This document shows, in pieces, positions 46,861 through 54,200 of a DNA stretch of 64,000 bases (within the stretch, counting starts at the first letter, position 1; each line of letters begins with the position of its first letter). This DNA comes from Streptomyces sp. NBC_00425. Its GTDB lineage: Bacteria > Actinomycetota > Actinomycetes > Streptomycetales > Streptomycetaceae. The translations under genes and the position numbers were made by a program. The notes below the pieces were generated by a model. The model was not told where the DNA came from. It saw nothing but the letters and a program-made list of their open reading frames with translations, and did no database searches. The stretch covers positions 2,356,001-2,420,000 of the forward strand of contig NZ_CP107928.1 in assembly GCF_036030735.1 (NCBI RefSeq), in the 5' to 3' direction.

Positions 46861-47196
46861 CTCAACCTGGCCTGGATGGGCTGACAATGAGTTGACTTCC
46901 CGTCCACCCATGACCGGCATTGACGAACAGTGCCGGTGGCGGTTGCATCCCACCCGTCGACGACAGCCTCCTGGCCCGCCTTACCGGCAGTCTGTCGTCG
47001 ACCATGACACGAACGGGCTGGACGAAGTCCACATACCCGCCAGCCTCCGCTTCCAGAGGTAGCACCGGCTAGCTCTCCTGGGAGGCCCCACCAACCCCGA
47101 ACCGGGGGGACAGGCTTCTGTACGGCTTCCTCCAAGGAGGCCCAGCTGGCCGACTTCTTGGGTAGGTTTGCCACCGAACGTTTTGGGAGGGCAGGG
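46568..47196. other. 629-base non-coding region: IS110 left end, direct repeat, operon promoter
   Basis: No credible gene. The part next to the transposase start (about 46568-46860) has lower GC and several short inverted repeats, and is where a bridge RNA is expected. The part from 46901 on carries a 31-base segment repeated at 57.6 kb. Just before the operon, TAGGTT (47163-47168) is a possible -10, and a GGGAGGG ribosome site precedes ATG 47197. A second shared word, CGGCTTCCTCCA (47123-47134), recurs at 57762-57773. Confidence 0.55.
46901..46931. repeat. 31-base direct repeat, left copy
   Basis: Begins CGTCCACCCATGACCGG; 27 of 31 bases match 57615-57645 in the same orientation. It lies about 265 bases before the first gene of the VMAP-type operon. 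Confidence 0.75.
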
Positions 47197-48360
47197 ATGG
47201 GATCGGTAGGGGGCCACCGACGGCTGGGTGCGGTATTCGTCCATGGCTTCAACTCGTCGGCAGCGATGTGGGAACCGTTCACGTCGTTGATCGACCAGGA
47301 CGAGGACTTGGACTTCGTCAGGCCGCTTCCCTTCTCCTACGACACGCGGTTGTGGCAGCCCAGTCCGCTGCGCGGGGTTCCCGAATTCGACACGGTGGCT
47401 GACAGTTTGAAGGAGTTCCTGGACACTGAAGCCGGGGGCTTCGATCGGCTGATGTTGGTCTGCCACAGCCAAGGCGGGCTGATCGTCCAGCGCTGCCTCG
47501 CTCGGATGCTTGTCGAGGGGCGCGGTCAGGATTTGGCCCGCATCCGGCGGGTCGTGCTTTTTGCCTGCCCGAACAACGGCTCGCAGTTCGCTCTGGCACT
47601 GCGTCGCGGGGTGCTGCGGCGCAATCCCCAGGAACGCCAACTACGGCCGCTGGACCAACAGATCACCGACACTCAACGGGCTGTCCTCCGCGACATCGTC
47701 AACGCACAGGAAGTTACCGCGCGGACCTGTCCCATTCCGTTCTCGGTCTATGCCGGCGAGACCGACAACATCGTCACTCCCGCCTCGGCACGCAGTGTCT
47801 TCCCCGACGCAGCCGTCCTGCCCGGAGATCATTCCGGCATTGTGCGGCCCGCCTCACGCGCACACCGCTCCTACTCCACCCTCAGACGGCTAATCCTCAC
47901 CGCCACTGAAACCGACCCCTCCGACACCAGTAGGGCGACACAAGCAGGTCATCTTCCTGCCGTCCTGACGGCTCAGGACTCCGCGATGTCCAGCACGCGC
48001 GTCGCATCCGAACCCTCGGACGTCGTCTCAGAGAGTCCCGCAATCAGCGCCGTCACGATCGGGACCTTTCCCGATTCCGTCACTGTGGTGCGGGTGGCCG
48101 AACGCATCCCAGACATGGATGATGCCGATTTTCGGCGGCAGGTGATCAGCCTGATGCGGCAGGCGTTAGCGCCGCAGGCGGGGTTCTCCCCTGCGTTCAG
48201 GGCACATCCACGTGATCACTTGTTGGAGATCGTCGAGCGCTGCCAGTCACACCGCATGCGTGGTGCTGCGCTGGCTGCCTTTCGGGACGCCGTCAGGGTC
48301 CTGCGCCCCGACGATTCGGCTACCGCCGAGTTGTGCGAGATGATCAGGGACCCTGAGTGA
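47197..48360 (+). CDS. Alpha/beta-hydrolase effector with C-terminal effector-associated domain
   Basis: A 387-residue cytosolic protein in two parts. Residues 1-235 are an alpha/beta hydrolase of the lipase/PGAP1-like kind: oxyanion FVHGF, nucleophile Ser91 in CHSQGG, Asp190 (GETDN) and His212 (PGDHSG). All three catalytic residues are present. After a Ser/Thr-rich linker, residues about 295-387 form a helical domain whose pattern (HxR...V...H...A...LRPDDSATAELCEMI) matches the N-terminal domain of the next gene product. This is the arrangement of effector-associated domains (EADs) in conflict systems. GGGAGGG precedes ATG 47197. It overlaps the next gene by four bases (GTGA). I infer a lipid or ester-cleaving effector recruited by the shared domain; the substrate is unknown. 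Confidence 0.82.
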   Translation: MGSVGGHRRLGAVFVHGFNSSAAMWEPFTSLIDQDEDLDFVRPLPFSYDTRLWQPSPLRGVPEFDTVADSLKEFLDTEAGGFDRLMLVCHSQGGLIVQRCLARMLVEGRGQDLARIRRVVLFACPNNGSQFALALRRGVLRRNPQERQLRPLDQQITDTQRAVLRDIVNAQEVTARTCPIPFSVYAGETDNIVTPASARSVFPDAAVLPGDHSGIVRPASRAHRSYSTLRRLILTATETDPSDTSRATQAGHLPAVLTAQDSAMSSTRVASEPSDVVSESPAISAVTIGTFPDSVTVVRVAERIPDMDDADFRRQVISLMRQALAPQAGFSPAFRAHPRDHLLEIVERCQSHRMRGAALAAFRDAVRVLRPDDSATAELCEMIRDPE

Positions 48361-50066
48361 CAGCCTTCGAAGATCCCGCACCTCTGGGCAGCCGACGCAG
48401 CTCGTTTTGGTCCAGGCTCAGCCAACGGCGTAGATACGAGCCGGTACCCGTGGAGTCAGCAGCGGTATCGACATCGGTGGCGGGAGGGCAACGGCCGTAC
48501 CACAGCGGCTGGTCCGCTGAACACGTCGATGAACTCTGCCACGCCCTTTTGGGTTTCTACGACATGCAGCACAACCCTGAGTTCTTCAAGCAGGTCCTGG
48601 ACTCCATGGGGACGGAGCTCGGAGAGGGGAACTCCCCTTTTGTGGTCCCTTACCACGCCCATGCCCGCAGTCAGGTGGCGGCTCTGGTGCACGTCATGGA
48701 CCGTCACCACGATCCCGGCAGAGTCTTACGGGCGCTCTCCAAGGTGCTCCATTTCCTGCGGAGCGAAGAAGCCGCCACGGTGCGCCTGGCCAGGATCGTG
48801 GACGAACTGGCCCCCGCAGGAAGGCTTACCGGGTCAAGACTCAGAGCGGTTGTCGCCCAGCTCGACGCCCTGAAAGATCCCGTGCCGCTGCCTTTCGCCG
48901 ATGAAGCGCTGCGAAGAGCGCTCCTCCCCGGGGAACCGTCCGGGCTACGGGGCAACGAGACTGTCACCGGGATGGTCAAACGGCTCAACGATGCGCGTGA
49001 CTTCACCACTGTCACCGCGCAGGCTGCGCCTCACGCGCCTTTGGTGCTGCGCTTCCTGTCAGAACTCACCGGCGCGTTGTCCGAGACGGAACAGTTGCTG
49101 TTGCGCAGTCAAATTAGCCTGGCGGTGAGCGAACTCGGGCTTCCGGCCAGCGTAGAGGCCGAACTCTCCGGCCGCGGTCGACGGTTGGTGCCCCCAGACG
49201 AACGCCGGGTCCTGCAGATCCGTCTCCGAGAGACCGTACCTGGTAAACAGAAGTACACCGTCGACGCCGCACTGTTCGACTTGACAGCGACCGGTCTGTG
49301 TCGCCCCCGCAAGCGGGAGACGCAGCGGCCCCTTAGCACCAGTGAACTCAAGGAATTCGGTCGTACGTGTCTTACCGAATGGTCCGACCTGGTCATGTCG
49401 CTTGACGAGGCCGACTGGGTCCGCGTGGAGTTCCTGCTCCCCTGGTCACTGCTGGGCCATCCCGTCGAGCACTGGCTGACGGATGGACACGAATATCTGC
49501 TGGGGCACAAGTACCCGGTGGTCGTGCGTTCCCTGGATCGGTTGGAGAGGCCGTCGTGGCGCCGGGACTGGACTCGTCGGTGGAGAGCCCTCCAGCACGC
49601 GGCCATGTGGCCATCGTGCGATGGAATCGCCTGGCTGGCCCTCGACACCCCGCCGCAGAGCGGACTGGACGGCGAAGTACTCCACGTCCGAGGACGCGAC
49701 GGAGAAGTGCGGGCCTGGCTAGACGAGCGCCCTCAGACCACCGCTCTCGGGCTCGGGCTCGCCTTCGCCTACGACCCGCAGAGCCCGAAGCGCGCGCTCT
49801 GCCTTCAGGAGGCTGTGTGCGAGGGAGTCCCTCTCATCGTGTGGCGCCGGGACGGCGGCGACCCGGTGGAACTCGCCCGGCGCGCGAGCGAGATCGTCGC
49901 CGCCAAGTTCTCCGAACTCCCCGACCATATGCGGCGCTGGCGCCGGACAGCCGCCAGGGACAACACCGGAGACATGCACAACCATCTGACTCTCCTTTGG
50001 GATGATCCCGAATGCGTTCGCCAGGAGACGGTTTTGACCGCGCCGACCCATCCACAGAAGTCATGA
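48357..50066 (+). CDS. VMAP-type protein (vWA-MoxR-associated) with N-terminal EAD
   Basis: A 569-residue protein. Residues about 52-150 (WSAEHVDELCHALLG..., HAHARSQVAALVHVMDRHH, LRSEEAATVRLARIVDEL) are homologous by eye to the C-terminal domain of the upstream hydrolase. A helical middle region follows. From about 350 comes the VMAP C-terminal domain: VEFLLPWSLLGHPVEHW, YPVVVRSLDRLERPSWRRDWTRRWRAL, ALGLGLAFAYDP, GVPLIVWRRDG and the terminal NHLTLLWDDPE (542-552). The name is from the vWA-MoxR-associated ternary systems described by Aravind and colleagues. It probably links sensing by the MoxR/vWA pair to the effector. GTG 48357 overlaps the previous stop, so translation is coupled. Confidence 0.82.
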   Translation: MTAFEDPAPLGSRRSSFWSRLSQRRRYEPVPVESAAVSTSVAGGQRPYHSGWSAEHVDELCHALLGFYDMQHNPEFFKQVLDSMGTELGEGNSPFVVPYHAHARSQVAALVHVMDRHHDPGRVLRALSKVLHFLRSEEAATVRLARIVDELAPAGRLTGSRLRAVVAQLDALKDPVPLPFADEALRRALLPGEPSGLRGNETVTGMVKRLNDARDFTTVTAQAAPHAPLVLRFLSELTGALSETEQLLLRSQISLAVSELGLPASVEAELSGRGRRLVPPDERRVLQIRLRETVPGKQKYTVDAALFDLTATGLCRPRKRETQRPLSTSELKEFGRTCLTEWSDLVMSLDEADWVRVEFLLPWSLLGHPVEHWLTDGHEYLLGHKYPVVVRSLDRLERPSWRRDWTRRWRALQHAAMWPSCDGIAWLALDTPPQSGLDGEVLHVRGRDGEVRAWLDERPQTTALGLGLAFAYDPQSPKRALCLQEAVCEGVPLIVWRRDGGDPVELARRASEIVAAKFSELPDHMRRWRRTAARDNTGDMHNHLTLLWDDPECVRQETVLTAPTHPQKS

Positions 50067-50091
50067 CGCCACCGAGCGAAGGAGGGCCGGT

Positions 50092-51231
50092 ATGAACGAG
50101 GCAGACACCGGCGGCAATCACCCCGGTCCAGTGACGCCGGCGGGCGCAGGCGACACTCTGACGACCAGTCCGGAGCCGGACTGGTGGATGTACCGCTGTG
50201 CTTCCGAACCGCACGACGGCATCAACCGGCTGCCCGTCGCACCACCGTGGCGTTCCTTCGCCCATTTGATCGAGCCCGAGGAGATCCTCGATCCACCACC
50301 TTTGCCAGCGGGGGCGGCTGAGCAGCGCCGTCTGGGCCGCCACCTGCGGGCGACCACGTATCAGGCGGACCGCGAGGAGATCCACCTGGTGAACATGGCC
50401 CTGCTCCTGCGCCGCCCGCTGCTGGTCACCGGACGACCCGGGGTCGGAAAGTCCACCCTGGCATACAGCATTGCCCACGAACTGCGGCTCGGGCCCGTTC
50501 TGCGTTGGCCCATTACCAGTCGCTCGACACTGCAGGACGGCCAGTACCACTACGACGCGATCGGCCGACTCCAGGACGTCGGTCTGCGGGAACGGACTGC
50601 CGAACAGTCGACACGGTCCGAGGAGGGCACTCCAAGGGAGGTGCAGCCACCGGACATCGGCCGGTACCTGCGGCTCGGACCACTGGGCACGGCGCTGCTC
50701 CCGTGGCGCATTCCGCGGGTCCTGCTCGTCGACGAAATCGACAAGAGTGACGTAGATTTCCCCAACGACCTGCTGCACGTCTTCGAGGAAGGCGAGTTCG
50801 CCATCCCCGAACTCGCCCGCCTCAGCCAGCCGACGGCCCAGGTCATGACGGCTGACGATGGCGGCTGGGCGGAGCTGCGGCAAGGCCAGGTCCGCTGCCA
50901 CGAGTTCCCAATCGTGGTGCTGACCAGCAACGATGAACGGGAATTTCCCTCAGCCTTCCTGCGGCGCTGTATCCGTCTCGAAATCCGCCCACCGGACCGG
51001 GCCAAACTGGCGCGGCTGCTGGCCGCTCACCTGCCAGCGTCCGAAGGGCCGCCGCCGTCCGTACGCGAGGAGCTCATCTCCGAGTTCCTGCGAAAGCAGG
51101 ACGACGACGGGGCGGAACTCGCCAATGACCAACTGCTCAACGCGGTGCGGGTGGCGCAGCAGATCTGGAACGACCCCGAAGAGCGCGATCTCATCAGGGA
51201 CCACCTGATGCGGCCACTGAATGAAGGGTGA
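50092..51231 (+). CDS. MoxR-family AAA+ ATPase
   Basis: A 379-residue AAA+ ATPase of the MoxR group, chaperone-like partner of vWA proteins. Walker A is GRPGVGKST (114-122), Walker B LLVDEIDKSD (Asp214-Glu215), sensor 1 VVLTSNDER, and the arginine-finger segment FPSAFLRRCIRLEI. It has an 80-residue N-terminal extension and an insert after Walker A (about 150-190) typical of VMAP-associated members. AGGAGG lies seven bases before ATG 50092. The gene is 25 bases after the VMAP stop and 5 bases before the vWA gene. It would use ATP hydrolysis to remodel the vWA/VMAP assembly. Confidence 0.92.
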   Translation: MNEADTGGNHPGPVTPAGAGDTLTTSPEPDWWMYRCASEPHDGINRLPVAPPWRSFAHLIEPEEILDPPPLPAGAAEQRRLGRHLRATTYQADREEIHLVNMALLLRRPLLVTGRPGVGKSTLAYSIAHELRLGPVLRWPITSRSTLQDGQYHYDAIGRLQDVGLRERTAEQSTRSEEGTPREVQPPDIGRYLRLGPLGTALLPWRIPRVLLVDEIDKSDVDFPNDLLHVFEEGEFAIPELARLSQPTAQVMTADDGGWAELRQGQVRCHEFPIVVLTSNDEREFPSAFLRRCIRLEIRPPDRAKLARLLAAHLPASEGPPPSVREELISEFLRKQDDDGAELANDQLLNAVRVAQQIWNDPEERDLIRDHLMRPLNEG

Positions 51232-51236
51232 GCTCC

Positions 51237-54200
51237 ATGGACGACAGCCTGGCACGCGGTATGGCCCGGCTGCTGGCCGGGACGGACGCCCCGTCAGTCG
51301 AGGAGATCGCGGACGCGCTGTGGGTAGCCCAGGTCATAGGCCGCAGTGCCTCGAACGACGCAGTTCAGGACGGAGACCCCACCCGCGCCGTCACTACAGA
51401 GGCGGACGCAGAGACTCCGGCTCACGACCTGCCTGGAAACGACCAGGACTCGAGGACTGCAGGGAGATGGCTGTCCCGGCTACGTCACCCGTTCAGTGCC
51501 CGTCGAAACCGCACGACAGACGCCGACCGGCCCTTTACTCCCACTCCGCCAGCCATTCCGCTGTATCCGGTGTCGGCGAGCATGGGCAGGGGGATGGCTC
51601 AATCGCCTGGCGAGGCGTCTGATGTGCCGGGCGCCGTGGTACGGGTGCAACGCGAACCGGCGCTGAGCGAGTCCTTGTCGATCTCACGGGCCCTTCGCCC
51701 GTTGAAGAGGCACGTGCGGGCCCCTGGCATTCAAACGCTGGACGAGGCGGCAACGGCGAGGGCGACCTGTGAAGCGTCCATGCTCATGCCTGCTTGGCTT
51801 CCTCGCACCGAGCGATGGCTCTCGGTCGACTTGATCGTGGACACGGGACCCTCCATGGTGATGTGGCGTCAGCTGGCCGCAGAGCTGCGCACCTTGCTCG
51901 AAGGACACGGGGCCTTTCGCACGGTGCGCACCTGGGCACTCGACAGCAGCGGAGACGAGCCGCGGCTCTCCCCGTTCCGCCGCAGGCAAGGTCCGGGACC
52001 GAAGCGGACCATGCCCCTGGAACAACTGGCGGATCCCACCGGCCGACGCGTCTTACTGCTACTCACCGACGGTGTCGGGCCCCTCTGGCACCGCGGCGGT
52101 ATGAACACGGCGCTGTGCCAATGGTCCCGCAAGCGACCGGTGGCCGTCCTCCAGGTGCTTCCCCGCAGCATGTGGCACCGCACTGCGCTAGCCCCTGTGC
52201 CTGTACTAGCCCGGCCCGGGCCACCCGGCCACGCGACTCCACTATTCCGAACCGACACCGCAGTGCCAGGCACGCCGCTCAAGGCCCAGTACGACCGCTG
52301 GGTGCCGGTGCTGGAGCTGGACGCGGACTGGATCGCGCCCTGGGCCCGGGTAGTCGCGGGGCGCGCTGCAGGCTGGACACCCATGCTGGCTGTCCCCACC
52401 GGCGGCCCTGAGGAGGACATCGGCGCGGCACCCGATGAGTACGACGAAGCGCTGACCAGCCTTGACCCGGCGGCTCTCGTCGAACGATTCCGAAGTGAAG
52501 CTTCACCGAGCGCTTTCGAGCTGGCCGGTTACCTCGCAGCCACTCCAATGGTCCTGCCTGTCATGCGGCTGGTCCAGCGAACCATGATGCCGCGTTCAAA
52601 ACCGGCGCACCTCGCGGAGGTCTTCCTGTCCGGGCTGTTGACGCCGCCCGATGGCGCCGCCGTAGACCCCGGCGAGGACCCCGACCTGCGACTGTATGAT
52701 TTCCGGCCCGGTGTTCGCGACGTACTGCTCAACACGCTGACTCGGCAGGAGTCCCTGCGCACCCTGGATGTAGTCGGACAGGTGTCGGGAAGGGTCGCCC
52801 AACGCCTTGGAGGCAGCCTCGACTTCCGTGCGCTGATCCCCGCGACCGGTGACAAAGACACTTGGCGCCTTCCAAAGGGAAGCCGTCCCTTCGCACAGGT
52901 CGCCGCCTCGGTCCTTGCCGGCCTCGGCGGCGAACACCGCGCGACCGCGACGGCCCTCGCCGACGAGATCACCGTTGATTCCGGCGACCGCCCTCGCCCT
53001 GAACGCAAGCCGCGGCGGGCCCCGCGGGCAACCCACTCCCCGTCAGGCTCAGGGCTGGTCGTCAGCCAGCCGATGCTCTTCGTCGGCCTAGGCGGCACCG
53101 GTGGCCTGGTCGGCGCCGAACTGGAGCGCAGACTGCGCGCCGAGCTGTACGGCCCGGACGGCTCGGCACTGAGGCGGCTCAGTGGCAACGCGCCCTACCA
53201 GTTACCCGACTGCCTGCAGTTCGTGTACGCGGACTACAGCGAGTCGGACCTGATGCGGCTGCCGCAGTTCAACGTGGACCCGTCGCTGCGGGCCGCCTAC
53301 TCCCGTACCTCACGGGTCACCCAAGACCTGCTGCCGAACTTCGACAGCTCGCCCGAGGTCACGAGGATGCTCCGGGCCAGCATGCGCGAGGAGGTCGCCG
53401 ACTGGCTGCCGCCGCGCACCGACGAACCGCGGGTCACCCCGCTCCACAACGGCGCGGGCCAGCTGCCCACGGTCGGCCGCGCCGCCCTGTTCGCCACGCT
53501 CCGGCACGGCCTGGGCCCGGTCCTGACACCGCTGCTCCAGGCGATCGACGCGATGGCCAGTTCCGGCGGCGAACTGGCCGAGCTGGGCGGCGGAAAGGTC
53601 ACCGGCTGCGATGTGTTCGTCGCCTTCTCGGTGGCCGGCGGCACCGGCGCCGGGATCTTCCTCGACTACCTCCACCTCATCAACCACGCTTTCCAGCTGC
53701 GCCGGTTCAACGGCGTGAAGATCTACCCGCTGGTCGTCATGCCGTCGTCGTTCTCCTCGGCCACCGGCGGCGGACGCGAGGCCGACCTCAACGCGGCCCG
53801 CGCCCTCGTCGACCTGTTCCGGCTGGTGGACGGGCAGAACGCGCCGACCGAGGGCGCCGAGATCGGCGACCTCGACCAGAACGCCGGACTCGGCGTCCGC
53901 TACCCCGGCAACCAGCCGATCCGACTGCGCACCGGCATCCTGCCCACGTCGTTCCTGTTCAGCCCGACCGCCGGCATCCGCGCCGACGACCTGCGCCGTT
54001 CAATCGTCTCCCTGGTGATGTCGCTGATCGGCACCAGACTGGGCGACTCCAGCAGCCGGGGCCGGACCACGGTCGGCGACGACGACTTCCAGACCTTCGC
54101 CGCCAGTTTCATCAACCGGGGCGTGCACCGCAGCGCCCTCTCCCCCACCGGCATCGGCCGCCAGGGCGTCTCCACCAGCCTCGTCGCGTCGATGACCGTC

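Noticed and set aside
46830..47282. Minus-strand frame of 150 codons before the operon
   Set aside because: No recognisable protein; it overlaps the start of the hydrolase gene and the direct repeat.
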